Source: Chamaecrista fasciculata (taxonomy: Eukaryota > Streptophyta > Magnoliopsida > Fabales > Fabaceae). Taken from it: a stretch of 64,000 bases of DNA. Both the position numbers and the translations under genes were made by a program. Shown piece by piece: positions 1 to 12,176 of the stretch (positions within the stretch are counted from its first letter, which is position 1; every line of letters begins with the position of its first letter). Under the pieces are notes generated by a model. The model had not been told where the DNA came from and did no database searches. It was given only the letters and a program-made list of their open reading frames with translations. The stretch covers positions 2,279 to 66,278 of the forward strand of contig QANZ01055303.1 of assembly GCA_003254925.1 (NCBI GenBank), in the 5' to 3' direction.

Positions 1-949
1 CAAATAATTGTGATCCAAATTGAAATTTAAACATAACTAAACAACATGACCTTGTTACACAAAATCAGAGGATTGGACTACTGTTCAAGATTAAATTTTT
101 AAATCTAAGCATATTAGATATTTATATATATGCACATGTTTTAGCATTGGGAAGGAATAGCTGGCTGCAGTAATATTATAGAGAAAAATTAAAGGCTACT
201 TAACATCAATTAAAAGGCTAAAGAAAACAAGAGAAGCAATCTCAATACATCCAATAATTTGACATGGTTTCTGAGCGGTGGGAAGAAGCCAAAGAAGAAG
301 AAGAAATCAGTTTGAAAGATTGTGAAATTACATAAGCAAGTGCATAGATTGACTGCTTCAATTCTATCTTGGCAAGTCGATCGTATCAGAAGCGGTAACT
401 AAGAACACTAAAAATATAATTAAAATAAATAAGTAAAAATAAGTTATACTAGAAATTTTTATTGAACAAATGAGTGGCTTCGTTCTTTGTTATGCTCTGT
501 TTTGTTGCTAGTTAGAGGCACGAGTTGCCACAATCATCAACCTCTTTAATAAATGCCACACATGGCAATAATTAAGTAATAACCACAAAGGAGTGGCATA
601 TCCAAAAAGTAAAAATCAAATCGAAAAACAGATGTGGCATAGAAATCAAATCGAAAAACAGATGTGGCATCAAAAATCGAACAAACAATGAAAAATGAAT
701 TCAAATAAATAAATCGAACAAACCGTATTTTGTTAGCAAACGAATCTCGTAGGCGGCTTTGTTCTTCTGTTCTTTCGTCCCGAACACGAGCCTCCGAGCG
801 AGAAACCAGGCGAGAAATTGAAGGCGATGATGGAGATTTGGAGATGGAAGTGACGAAGACGATGGAGATTTGGACCAAATTAGGGAAGCGACGAAGACGA
901 TGGAGATTTGGAGAGGGAAGCGACCGTGGACCAAATTAGGGACTAAGTT
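1..949. other. Intergenic, no gene seen
   Basis: AT-rich sequence with only short open frames on both strands, none resembling a known protein. Two small local duplications are visible: a ~30-bp unit containing AATCGAAAAACAGATGTGGC repeated head to tail at about 612-670, and a unit containing GACGAAGACGATGGAGATTT repeated at about 861-912. These explain the apparent open frames around 546-939. Confidence 0.6.
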
Positions 950-1553
950 GGATGGGTAGTCTCAGGTAGCCCATGGGTATTGATTGGGTTACTTGATTGG
1001 TTTGGGTAGTTAGTGGATAAGTTTATTATAAGCCCAAGCCTTTTGTATTAGTCAATAGATATTGTCTCATAGGCTTGGGCCCAAGTAGTCCATGACTACT
1101 TGGGCCCATGAGCAGGTCTCACTCTTGATTTAATTAATAAAAATGTTTTGTTAATTTAAAATCAAGATTTGAATTTGAATTCAAGATTTGATTTTGATTT
1201 CAAGATTCAAATTTGAATTAAGATATTAGGGTAATATTTTAATTCAATTTGTTAGGGAAATTAATAAGTTGGTTATAACTCCCTAAGAGTTAGGGTTGTT
1301 ATTTTAATTATTAAATTTCCCAACAGTGGTATCAGAGCCACGCTATTCTTATGTTTATTCTAGTTTTGTGATGTACATGAGATGTATGTTGGATGTTTAC
1401 AGCTTTTCATTCGTATGCTTAATTTTGTGAAAATCCACCACATGAATTTTTCGAACCTAATCTAAAGTTTGATGCAAATTTATGTATTTAATACATAGAG
1501 TAATCAATTGGATTGATTAAAATTTTATTGAAAATATAGTCTTGGTCGAAAAT
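950..1553 (+). mobile_element. LTR-retrotransposon end (LTR 3' part plus primer-binding site)
   Basis: A sequence ending in CCCAACA at 1325 is followed after one base by TGGTATCAGAGCCA (1327-1340). This is the classic plant primer-binding site matching the 3' end of initiator tRNA-Met, so 1325 is the end of a 5' LTR on the + strand. The left LTR border is not clear; I place it loosely near 950. No gag or pol follows on this strand, because at 1554 the sequence changes to a resistance-gene intron fragment. It is a broken remnant and is separate from the minus-strand copia element further right. Confidence 0.55.
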
Positions 1554-1928
1554 TCTATCAACTTTGATTAACCTCTGAACTTTTCATATTACATCATTGT
1601 AGTCACTGCATATTTTATTCATTGGATTAGTCGCTACATATTATATTAGAAACCAGGAAATGAAGAAAAATATGATTGCCACTAATAATAATAATAATTA
1701 AATACGAAGAACTCAAGAAGTGATGCAAAGATCTAGTGGACATCCAATAAGAAATTGATGCTTTAAATAATTTGTTTCATAATTCAAAGTTCATGACAGA
1801 AAGGTTTAAATTGTATATAGTGGTTTAAGAATTTCCTTTCCTTACTAATATTTTTTTTATTTTAAAATAACAATTGGATGTTATTTACAACTCAAGATTT
1901 CTTTCTATTAGATTTTTCCCAATAGTTT
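1554..1928 (+). repeat. Stray copy of an NLR-gene intron
   Basis: From CTATCAACTTTGATTAACC onward this stretch aligns by eye with 16191-16640, the intron between the third and fourth exons of the NLR gene. Shared landmarks are the ACTCAAGAAGTGATGCAAAG run, the CATCCAATAAGAAATT run and the TTTCTATTAGATTTTTC run, in the same order and orientation. No exon is present, so it is a displaced intron fragment, probably from an earlier duplicated NLR copy at this end of the cluster. Confidence 0.75.
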
Positions 1929-1932
1929 CCGA

Positions 1933-2301
1933 TGAAATTTGCGGAAGATATGGAGAGACTAAATTGAAAAGAAATTTTATAAATGGGGGATCACAATTAC
2001 AATTTACACTTTTATATATTATATGCACTCACACTTTAATTATGTTTTCCACTCACTTATGCCACACACTTTTGTCCTCCACGATGCTCTCACTTTCTTG
2101 CCTTTTCTCACATGCCACTTGTCCTCTTTCTCTCTTACTTGCCACTTGCCTTACATCACACACACACATATATATATATATATACACTTGTAGCAATGTC
2201 GGCAACTAGATTTTTTTTATATTATATTAATTTAATATCTAGATATTTAATATTATTTTATTATTATGTTAGGATCAAACCTTTCTTGATTATTCTTAAC
2301 A
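1933..2301 (-). repeat. Probable 3' LTR of the left copia element
   Basis: Reading the minus strand past the end of the pol region there is a purine tract (GGGGGAG, about 2302-2308) immediately followed by TGTTAAG from 2301, the usual polypurine-tract/LTR-start arrangement. The far border, near 1933, is a guess because no second LTR is available for comparison. A CA/TA microsatellite lies inside at about 2158-2187. Confidence 0.5.
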
Positions 2302-4860
2302 CTCCCCCATAATCTAAAAAAGGTTTGTGACTCCGAGCATTTTTCTGATCTTGATGAACTTCTCTGTTGTCATTGGTTTTGTAAAAATGTTAGCAAGTTG
2401 ATCTTCAGTCCTGCAAAAATCTAACTCAATTTCTCCTTGCTCCACAAGCTCTCGAATAAAATGATGACGAATCTCGATGTGCTTGGTGTGGCTGTGGAAT
2501 ACTGGATTCTTCGTCATGGCGATGGTAGACATGTTGTCACAATAGATCTTCGTTGGTCTGTTGACTCTTTGATGTAGGTTCTCCATAATTCTCCTTAGCC
2601 AAACTGCTTCGCATGCTGCGCTTGTTGCTGCCATGTATTCTGCTTCAGCGGATGAAAGTGCAACGGTCTTCTGTTTCTTTGTTGCCCATGAAATTATCTT
2701 TGATCCAAGAAGAAAAATATATCCTGTTGTGCTTTTGCGGTCGTCAATGCTTCCTGCCCAGTCGCTGTCTGTGTAGCCAATCAGGTCGCAATCATTCTTA
2801 GCTTTGTATATGATGCTAAAGTTCTTTGTACCCTTGACATATCTTAGTATCCTCTTTGCGGCTGTAAAATGTGATTTGCTTGGCATGCTCATAAATCTTG
2901 ATACAATGCTGACGGCGTGCTGGATGTCTGGTCTGGTGTTTGTGAGATAAATCAGTGATCCAACTAGACTTCGATAGATTGTCTCGTCCATTTTTTCTTT
3001 TCCATCTTCTTTCGATAATTTTTCGTTTGTCCCCATTGGTGTAGAGGTTGGCTTGCAGTCTGTCATTCTAAACTTCTTCAATAAATCATCAGCATATTTT
3101 CCTTGATAGATGAAAATATGTCCGGGCTTTTGTTTCACTTGCATTCCAAGAAAATATCTCATAAGACCAAGGTCGGTCATCTCGTACTCGGTCATCATGG
3201 CTTTCTTGAATTCTTCGATCATCTCTTCGTTGTTGCTAGTGTATATTAAATCATCAACATAAAGACAGAGAATGATGAAGTGATTACCTTGTATCTTGAT
3301 GTAAAGTGATGGTTCACTCGGACTTTTTATACATCCACGATCGACTAGATACTTGTCAATCTTGCTATTCCATGCCCTTGGTGCTTGTTTCACTCCATAG
3401 AGTGCTTTCTTTAGTCGGTAGACTTTTTCTTCTTTGTCTCGAACCACGTAGCCTTGAGGTTGTTCCACGTACACTTCTTCTTCAATTTCTCCATTCAAGA
3501 ATGCTGACTTGACATCTAGTTGATAAACTTGTAGTTTTAATTGTGCTGCTAAAGCGAGTGCCAATCGAATTGTTTCCATTCGAACTACTGGTGCGTAGGT
3601 CTCGTTGAAATCAATTCCTGGCTGCTGGGAGTACCCCTTTGCAACGAGTCGAACCTTGTGCTTCTGGATTGATCCATCTTCATTGTATTTGATTTTATAA
3701 ACCCATTTGAGTCCAATGATGTCCTTTTCTTTTGGCTTGTCGACGAGATCCCATGTCTGATTTTTCTCGATCATTTTGATTTCTTCGTCCATTGCTTTTC
3801 ACCATTCTTCTTCTTTAACTGCTTCCTCGTACTTTTGAGGTTCACAAGAAAAGAATGCAACATCACATGTTTCATAAATTTCTTCTAATGACCGCATCTT
3901 CCTTGGAGGTGATTCTGGTGAAAAACTCGGTCTCGATGGTTGAGTCAAACTTGAACTTGACGGTTGAGTTGAACTTGAGCTTGATGGTTGACTTGTGTTT
4001 GGGTCGCTTTGCATAGTCTCTTCTTCTTCTTCAAAATGTTGAGCTCCTTCGGGTGATTGTGTCTTCCACTTCCAACTTGCTCCTTTGTCGAATATCACAT
4101 CTCTGGAGAAAACTAGCTTTCTTGTATCTGGGTTGTAGAGACGATAACCCTTTGATTCATCGCTGTAGCCAATAAAGATGTATTTTTCTCCTTTCTGGTC
4201 CAGCTTCTCTCTGCTTGCATTTGGAATGTGAGCGTAGGCAATGCATCCAAAAACTTTAAAATTATCAACTCTTGGTTTCCTCTTCGTCCAAGCTTCGTAC
4301 GACGTCATGTCTAGAACAGCTTTCGTTGGTGAGCGGTTGAGAATGTATACTGCACTATGTACGGCTTCAGCCCAAAAGTGTTTTGGTAGATTCTTGCCTT
4401 GTAGCATCGCTCGTGCCATCTCAACAATAGTTCTATTCTTCCTTTTTGCTACGCCATTTTGCTGCGGTGTGTAACGAACAGTAAGCTCCTTCTTGATTCC
4501 TTGCTCCTTGCAGTACTGGATGAATTTCTGACTGTTGAATTCTCCGCCACGATCTGTCCTCAGCACTTTGATGGGATGGTCGCTCTGCTTTTCAACTAGA
4601 GCTTTGAATTGTGTAAAGCATGAGAAAGCTTCTGACTTTTGCTCGATAAAATATACCCACATCATTCGGGTACAATCATCCACGAACAATAGAAAATATC
4701 TCTTTCCTCCAAGAGTGGGAGTTCTTGATGATCCCCAAATATCTGCATGCACTAATTCAAATGGAGCTTTTGCTCTCCAAGATTTTTTGTAAATGGCAAT
4801 CTATGCATCTTTCCAAATATGCATCCTTCGCAAGTTTGCCTTTGAAAAGGCAACAGTGGG
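2301..4860 (-). mobile_element. Broken Ty1/copia retrotransposon (integrase, RT, RNase H)
   Basis: The minus strand encodes, from right to left, a copia integrase core (about 4200-4750, with FLLFVDDCTRMMWVYF), the copia reverse transcriptase (about 2950-3790, with LVAKGYSQQPG and LYVDDL) and RNase H (about 2330-2760, with ADYTDSDWAG-like and SSAEAEYMA segments). The sequence is of the TNT1-94 type. Gag, protease, the primer-binding site and the 5' LTR are absent on the right side, where the match ends near 4860. It is a fossil: 5'-truncated and interrupted at least once or twice. It cannot be dated because only one LTR is recognisable. Confidence 0.9.
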
Positions 4861-5254
4861 AGCCCGTGCACCATATCTTTTTTAAAAAACTGGCCCGACC
4901 CGGGTTTTGACCGGGGGTCTTAAGCTTGACCAAAACCTGATCTAACTACACCCCGTAAATTAATATATAATTAACTCAAATATAAAATATTAAAAATATA
5001 ATTGATAAAAAAACATTAGTGGTATAATTAAAAATAATCCTCCTACTTTAAAAATAGTAAGAGTAATTTTGTCAAAAATAATTGACTCTCACATTCACAA
5101 AAAGTAGGTTTAAAAGTTATTGTTCATTGAGATTTGAGAGGTGAGATCCACTTTTTTCAAACACAGTACATGAATGCAGGGAAATAGTACTGTGAAATGT
5201 GAATGATAGATGGGTCCATAGACCATAGTCCATACAGATAAACAAAAACATTTA
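4861..5254. other. Intergenic, nothing recognised
   Basis: AT-rich sequence between the truncated copia element and a MITE. No open frame, repeat or motif that I can assign, apart from the left copy of the MITE target duplication at its right end. Confidence 0.5.
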
Positions 5255-5425
5255 GGGTTTTGCTATAAAAAACTCTATAGCTTAAGCTATAGAATTTTTG
5301 TGTCTATCTCTCTCTTCTCATGACACATTTACCTAGATAATTGATGGAAATCAAAATCATGATAAGAGAGAGATGGACACAAAAACTCCATAGCTTAAGC
5401 TATGGAGTTTTTTATAGCAAAACCC
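5255..5425. mobile_element. Mutator-type MITE with 9-bp target duplication
   Basis: A 171-bp near-perfect foldback. It starts GGGTTTTGCTATAAAAAACT and ends with the reverse complement, AGTTTTTTATAGCAAAACCC. Each arm contains a further palindrome (TAGCTTAAGCTA). The element is flanked by a perfect 9-bp direct repeat, AAACATTTA (5246-5254 and 5426-5434). A 9-bp duplication is typical of Mutator-superfamily insertions. There is no coding capacity. Confidence 0.9.
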
Positions 5426-5639
5426 AAACATTTATTACAAATTTAGAATTTAGAACTAACACGTAAGAAAGGACAACGTTGGACTGTTGGAGTACTATAT
5501 TCAATTATTCAATTATTACTATTATTATTATTCATTATTCATTATATTTCTAAAGTGATGATACGTGGCACGACATTCACCATGAATTCAAACCAAACAG
5601 TACTGAATTGGATGGCTGAGATGCATCAGACTGTGGTGT

Positions 5640-8600
5640 GGAATTTTGGTACAAGAGAGAGATGGAAGGAAGACCGAAGACCATCAACACAAAAACCACA
5701 CTTTTCACAAACTTCAAACCCAGCGATTCATCTCAACACACAATTCCTTTGTTTTCGTTCTCTCATTTCACACTTCTTTCGCCTTCATTCTCCATTTTCT
5801 CTCTGATCTTCACAATCTTCTGTTTCTTTTCTCTCTGTTTTGTATTTTCTACTCTGAAGAAGCATAAAAAAGTAAAAAAATATCTTGTTTCAGTATAATT
5901 TCTGTGTTATTGTTTTCTTGCATTCTGTGATTTTAGTCTTCTTTCTCAGTTCAATTTTCTGTTCCTAAACCCCCAAAAAAGAAAAAAAAAGGTTTGCTTC
6001 TTTCAACTTCTTTTTTGCTGCAGATCCTACTCTGCTAGCTTGAATCTCTTCTGCTAGTGTGATTTTCACCATCTCTTTGTTTCTAAATCCAAAAAAAATT
6101 TCCTTTCTACTCTTTAAAGGAAAAAAAAAAAATTAATTTCTGCATTACTGTCTTCTTTAGATTTCAAATTTCACAACTATCTGCTTCTAAAGTTTAAAGC
6201 CCCCAAAAAAAAACATCGTTTTTGCATCTTAGCTTGAGTCTGTTTTTCGTCTGTCATTTTCATAATCTTCTGTTTCTGAACCCAAACAAAAAAGAAAAAA
6301 AAAATTTCCTTCGACTGTTTTAAAAAAAAAATCCAAAAGAAAGAAAAAGAGTAATCTTTGAAGCACTAGTGAAGTGGATTGAAGTTGCAGGAGTCCAAGT
6401 GTGTGTGAAGCTTCTCACAATATTTGTAAGTTTCTATTTTGTGCTGTTTTATTATTCATTCTCATACTAACATTTCTATTTTACAACAGATCAAAGCAAG
6501 AAATTAAAGCCTCTTCCTCTTCCACTGGTTTGCTTCTTTACATCACTCCTCCTTTTAATTTTTTTTTAATTTTCTTTAATTTGTTGTAAAATAATTCGTA
6601 CTTACATTTCATGATTTCAATAATTTCCTCTTTGGTTTCATTCTTATTCAAGTCATTTTCTTATATATTTCTTCAAGTAAATCATCGTATTCCACTCGTT
6701 AAAGATAAATTAATAAGAGGGGTAAGTGCTTAAGATAGAAAGAATATTAAATATAATTTAATTAACTATTAGAAGATATTATGCATTTTTTTTTTGCTAA
6801 TAGGAGAATACATTTTAACCATTGATTTTTAATTTTTTTTTTGTCAAAATTTTATTTTAGTGGTCAAATTATGGGTAAGTTTATTTTGATGATAAAATTA
6901 TTTTTTGATGGAATTTGATCTATAACATTTCATGATTTCAATAATTTCCTCTTTGGTTTTTTTTTTCTTACCTCTGAAGTCTCTTATATAATATTAACTT
7001 TACTTTTCATAATCTTCTGTTTCTACAGAAAAAAAAAAGAAGAAGAAATTTTCCTTTTATTTGATTTGAACTTAATTGATTTTTTCCTTTTAGTTCTCAT
7101 AATCTTCTGTTTATGTAATATTAACTTTAGTTCTCATAATCTTCTTTTGGGGTTTTACTCTCACTTAGCATTTTCTGGCAAAAAACAAATGAGTAGTATC
7201 TCATTTTTATTACTTGTATATAATCTTCTAAATTCAGTCTATTAACTGTTTTTTTTCTTTTTTTTTTTTGGCCTGAATTAACTGTTATTTTTTTTTTCTC
7301 ATCCGCTCGGTTCCTTACATTTTTTTTGTGTTATTAATAGTAATTCTTTCATCCAATTTTTAACTAGATAGTTTATCAAAGGAGGTTGCGGTGATAAACG
7401 TCGGCTTGCATCCAAGTGTGAAGCTTCATAATTAATAGAAGGTAAGTTAAACAAATAAAGTTGGTCAAATGACTATTTTTATTATGTCTTAATGTTTATT
7501 TTAGTCTTTTATATTTCAAAATATTTAAATTGGTATTAAATGTTGAGAAAATATTTTTTTTTATTCCAAATCATTAAATATGGTCATATTTCGCTCGTTT
7601 AAGTTTAAATGTGAGGAGTTCAAAACTACGTATTGCTCTCAAAGAGTACTTTCTCTATCCAGTTGAGATTGTCAACAAACGAGGTTAAATTAGTCTTGAA
7701 AACGGACCATTCATTTCACAGTCAAACAAAAACAAAAATGAGTTTTTTTTCACTAAGAAGCACAGATTATTTTCTTAGTTTTCTTTGTCTTTTTCTTCAT
7801 TAGTGTGATTTTCCTTCGTCTATTTCTTTTAGAAATCATTCTTCTCAAATCAAAGATATTGCAAATGATATGTCATATGTTGTTAATGCAGAGAGGATAT
7901 TTCTAGTTGGTAGATCAAACATTTCCTTGCCTCCAAGTGGGAAGCTTCATAGTTGATCCAATGTAAGTTAAACCAATAAAGTTAATTTAAACTTAACATT
8001 AAAGCATCAAACCATATTTTCCTATCCTTCTATTTTTGCAAATCTTAACTTATTTTGCTATGTATTCTTGGCAATAAAATAGATCAAGCAAGGTGTGACT
8101 TTCACACGGGATTGAGAGAAAGCCTCTTCCACTTGTATTTAAAGTAAAGGTGTGAATCTCTTCCTTTTTCTAAATACCAAACACATCATCATTTTCATCA
8201 ATGTCAATTTTTTATTTCTAATCCTATACAATTTTAAAATACCTATACAATTTTTTTACCTACTACAATCATTATATACTCATTTAAATAATTTCACATG
8301 TCAAAAATACCATTGATGACAAATTAGTGTTACCCAAACATATTTTATTATCAAAACACTCATTTCAAAATTTCATTCATCCCATTTTAAAAGCAATTCA
8401 ATTTCCTAAGGCTGATTGCATTAACAAAAATACCTCGAAACAAGCCCTAATAAGTCTGATGATATTGTAATAATTTTATGCTATGTACATATAAGATTCT
8501 TACCTCCTTAAGTCTTAATGTCTTATGTAGGATTGTTTTTTTTTCCTTTCGTATGTATACCAAACACAAAAATATTACTTTTAAATCTTCGTACTTCTAT

Positions 8601-9608
8601 TTTTTTAATTTTGGGTAAATTATACTTTGGTAGTCTGCGGTTTGACCCTATTTCACTTTGGTACCATGTGTGCTGAAACTTGACACTTTGATACCTTATG
8701 GTATTCTCCATTAACACTTTGGTACCCTTTGGAGTTATTTTGTAATTTTAACCATAACAAATTTTTCAAAAATTACATATTTGACCCCAAAATTTTTTTA
8801 AAGTTCATTTTAGTCTCTCGATAATATGTATCCAGGGACCTATTTGTAATTTTTTGAAAATTTTTTGGAGTCAATAATGAATTTTTTCAAAATTCGTTAT
8901 GGTTAAAATTACAAAATAGTTCCAAAGTGTTAATGGAGAATACCACAAGGTATCAAAGTGTCAAGTTTTAAACCACAGGATACCAAAGTGAAATAGTGTC
9001 AAACCACAGGGTACCAAAGTGTAATTTGCCCTTTAATTTTTGTACCCAAAACCCCCTTAATAATTAGAAAGAAATAAGAAGCCCTCTCTTCCAAGCATAC
9101 TTAAAAGTTAAAGCAGAAGTTGTGGCCATTGTTTTTTTGATTATTCATTATTTTTGTTTATTTGGCACAAAAGAAAAAAAAATAAGAAATGCCACAAATA
9201 TATTTTCTGGTCAGTAAACAATGATTTTCTGATATATAGATAGTAGATCACTTTTGATTCGTTGAAGTCTTGAAGAGAACATAAACGTACGACCTCACAG
9301 TTATGAGAACAAAAATTGAAATCTGTGTTTGACGTGAATGACTAAAATAATACTTTTAGCCTTGAGTTAAATTTTTGGGAGTTTGACGTGTATAATTTTA
9401 GCTTGACAACTAAAGTGCAATCACAATTACTAAAATATCAGTATTTCATGCTAGGACAATGTGTTTGAGTTCATTTTATTGAAGAGCAATATACTACTAT
9501 TTTTTGTGACAAAAAAAGTGCTATCAGTATTACTAAAACATCATCATTTGTATGTATCATTTTATGTTTTTAATTGAGATTTTGTTTTTGCGTTTAACAG
9601 AGTGAAGG
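5640..9608 (+). promoter_or_regulatory. Probable promoter and spliced 5' leader of the NLR gene
   Basis: Pyrimidine-rich sequence from ~5690 looks like a plant 5' UTR. Several exon/intron borders can be proposed: a leader exon ending near 6426 at a GTAAGT-like donor, and an acceptor TTTAACAG at 9600 directly before AGTGAAGG and the ATG at 9609. A two-part module appears to be duplicated. Part a contains CCAAGTGTG(T)GAAGCTTC near 6394, 7411 and 7933, with GTAAGTT following the last two. Part b contains ATCAA(A)GCAAG...AAAGCCTCTTCC near 6489 and 8083. A TCATAATCTTCTGTTT motif recurs near 6262, 7008 and 7096. No protein-coding frame of significance is seen. Exact leader exons would need cDNA. 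Confidence 0.45.
8613..9031. mobile_element. Foldback element (GGGTAAATTACACTTTGGT family), copy 1
   Basis: A 419-bp inverted-repeat element whose ends are GGGTAAATTATACTTTGGTA and the inverse ACCAAAGTGTAATTTGCCC. The arms contain repeated CACTTTGGTACC units. It is flanked by a perfect 9-bp duplication TTTAATTTT (8604-8612, 9032-9040). It sits in the leader region of the NLR gene and belongs to the same subfamily as the copy at 38134. Confidence 0.9.
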
Positions 9609-12176
9609 ATGGCGGACTTTGGCTTCTCTGCTTGTTGTTGTCAAATGATTGCGCAATGTACAACAAAAGCGGTTTGGCCGCATATTCGTTACATTTTTCG
9701 CTACCGAGGTAACATTGAGGATCTAAAAAACGAAGTAACGCGACTTACAGATAAACAAAGTGGCGTGCAAATGAGAATTGAAGAAGCTAAAAGAAATGGT
9801 GACAAAATCTTGCCTGATGTCGAGAAATGGATGGAAGAAGTAAACACGATAATTGGGGAGGCAGAACAAATCTGGGAAGCAGAAGAAAGTGAATCAAAGG
9901 CAGGATGTCTAAATTTGAAGTCAAGGTATCAATTCGGTAAGAGAGCAAAGGAGAAGACTCAAGAAGTTGCTAAGGTTCGTGGAATTGGTGGAGACTTTAC
10001 TACTACAATCTCATATCGTGAAGCTCCCGAGAGGAGAAGCACTGGAAAAAGCAATGATGGGTTGGAGTCAAGGAAGTCAGTTGTAAATCAGATAATGGAG
10101 GCACTGAAAGATCCTAATGTTAAGATGATTGGATTATCTGGGCCTGGCGGTGTGGGCAAGACCACTATAGCTGAACAAGTTGAGAAGATGTTTGGAAATG
10201 TGATCATGGCAACAGTGACGGACCATCCGAACATTAGTGAAATTCAACAAGAGATTGCTGAGAAGTTGGGAATGGAACGACTGGAAACAACTGAAGATGC
10301 AAGGGCTGGTCGTTTGCGTGATAGGTTGAAGCAAGGGACGGATATGCGGCTCATAATATTAGATGATCTTTGGAAGTACTTGGATTTGCGCAAAATTGGA
10401 ATCCCTGACCCCTTGGATGGTGACACCAAGATTAAGATTTTGTTGACCTCTAGAGATTATGGCCTGCTTTCCAGCGACATGAACTGTGGATTCAGTATTA
10501 AGGTGCCTGTCTTGTCTGATGATGAAGCTTGGGAGTTATTCACCAAGGAGATAGTTGAACTTCCTAATGATTCTGATATTCACACAGTAGCGGAGAAGAT
10601 TGTTGGCCGTTGTGGGGGATTGCCATTATTGATCGTTACAATGGCAAGAACATTGAGAAAGAAGAATCTGGATGTTTGGAAACATGCCTTGCAACAATTG
10701 GAAAACCCTTCTCAGCAGAGAGACATCCGTGGAATAGAAGATGCATATTCTGTTTTAAAGGTAAGCTATGATAATCTCCCAAGCAAGAAAACTCAGCTTA
10801 TTTTCTTGCTCTGTGCCATCTTGTCCCATGATCCCCAAGTTATAGACTTGTACATGTGCTCTGTGGGATTAGGTTTACTTCAAGATGGGAATTCCATGGA
10901 ACAGGATCTTGTTGAAATAAATTCTCTAATAAGTCAGCTGAAAGATTCTAATTTGTTGCTTGATAGCCCTTCCAATCTTCGTTTCGCAATCCATGATGTC
11001 TTTCGAGATGTTGCACTTTCAATTGCCTGCAATGAGGAACATGCTTTAGTGGTGAGACATCCAAGGCTGTTGAATAGATGGCTGGATAAAAATAAACTGA
11101 AAGAATATCGTTACATGTGCTTAGACAACAATGACATCGATGATCTTCCTCCTCAAGGGTTATCTTGTCCAGAGCTACAATTCTTCTTACTAGACAGCAA
11201 GAACCCCGATTTGATGATCCCAGGCACATATTTCCAGTCAATGAATGCACTCAAAGTGATCAGATTTACTAATATGCATTTTTTGTCCTTACCATCTTCA
11301 CTTGGCCTCTTAGAAGAACTTCAATCATTGTGTCTCCACTCTTGTGTATTGGAAGACATAGCTGAGGTTGGAAACCTGAAGAGTTTATTAGTTCTTAGTC
11401 TTGCTAAATCTGATATTAAGAGACTGCCATGGGAATTATCACAGCTGACTAAACTACAAATGTTGAATTTGGCTGGTTGCTCCAAACTAGAAGTGATTCC
11501 TCCAAAACTTCTATCTAATTTAAAAAGATTAGAGGTTCTGAACATGAGGAAGAGCTTTAAGCAATGGGAAGTTGAAGGAAATGCTAGTCTTGATGAACTA
11601 AAACATTCGACAAATCTCTCTTTTTTGACAGTTGAAATCCCCGATGCCTCTATTTTGCCAAAAAACTTGTTCAAAGATATGCCTTTAGAGAGATACGAGA
11701 TAGTAATTGGAGAGCAATATTATTGGTGGTGGTCAAATCAATATCGAACGACATTGAATATCAACAGTATCCATTTGGATGATGGGATTCGAAAGCTTTT
11801 TGAGAATGTTGAAGTGCTGAATTTGGAAAATGTAAAGGGGAAATCAAAGGTTTTGTGTGATCTTCATGGGAGAGAATTTCTGAAATTGAAGCGTCTCAAG
11901 ATTCGAAAGAGTTATCAATTTGATTATGTCATCAGTAACTCAAGTGTTGCAACATTTTCTCGGCTTGTTGAAATTGTCATTCAAGAGTGCGAATCCATGG
12001 AAGCCTTCATTGTCTCAACTCAACAAAACTCTGTTTCTTCTAATGAAGTCATTGTGTTTCACCAATGGCATACTCTAAAATTGTCAAATTTGCCAACACT
12101 TTTGACTTTCTACTTGGAGGAAAATGCAACCAATAATGAACGCAACAAAGAATCTAAATCACTTTTTAACAGCAAG
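9609..12176 (+). CDS. NLR exon 1: CC, NB-ARC and first LRRs
   Basis: 856 codons. A CC-type N-terminus (residues 1 to about 130, no TIR) has heptad-rich helices around residues 35-95. NB-ARC motifs: Walker A GPGGVGKTT (178-186), kinase-2 LIILDDLW (248-255), RNBS-B ILLTSRD (277-283), GLPL (337-340) and an MHD-type motif reading IHDV (461-464), with isoleucine in place of the usual methionine. LRRs begin around residue 505. All nucleotide-binding landmarks are present with no internal stop, so this exon could encode a complete switch module. The donor is AAG|GTACGC at 12176/12177; if the intron were retained, translation would continue to 12278. Confidence 0.93.

Noticed and set aside
5555-5898. 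Overlapping small frames upstream of the NLR gene
   Set aside because: Low-complexity pyrimidine-rich leader sequence; Phe/Ser-rich translations with no similarity to known proteins.
8523-8717. Short frame at the edge of the 8613 foldback element (also 37515-37715, 38119-38415 and 22906-23100)
   Set aside because: Reading of transposon terminal repeats, not genes.
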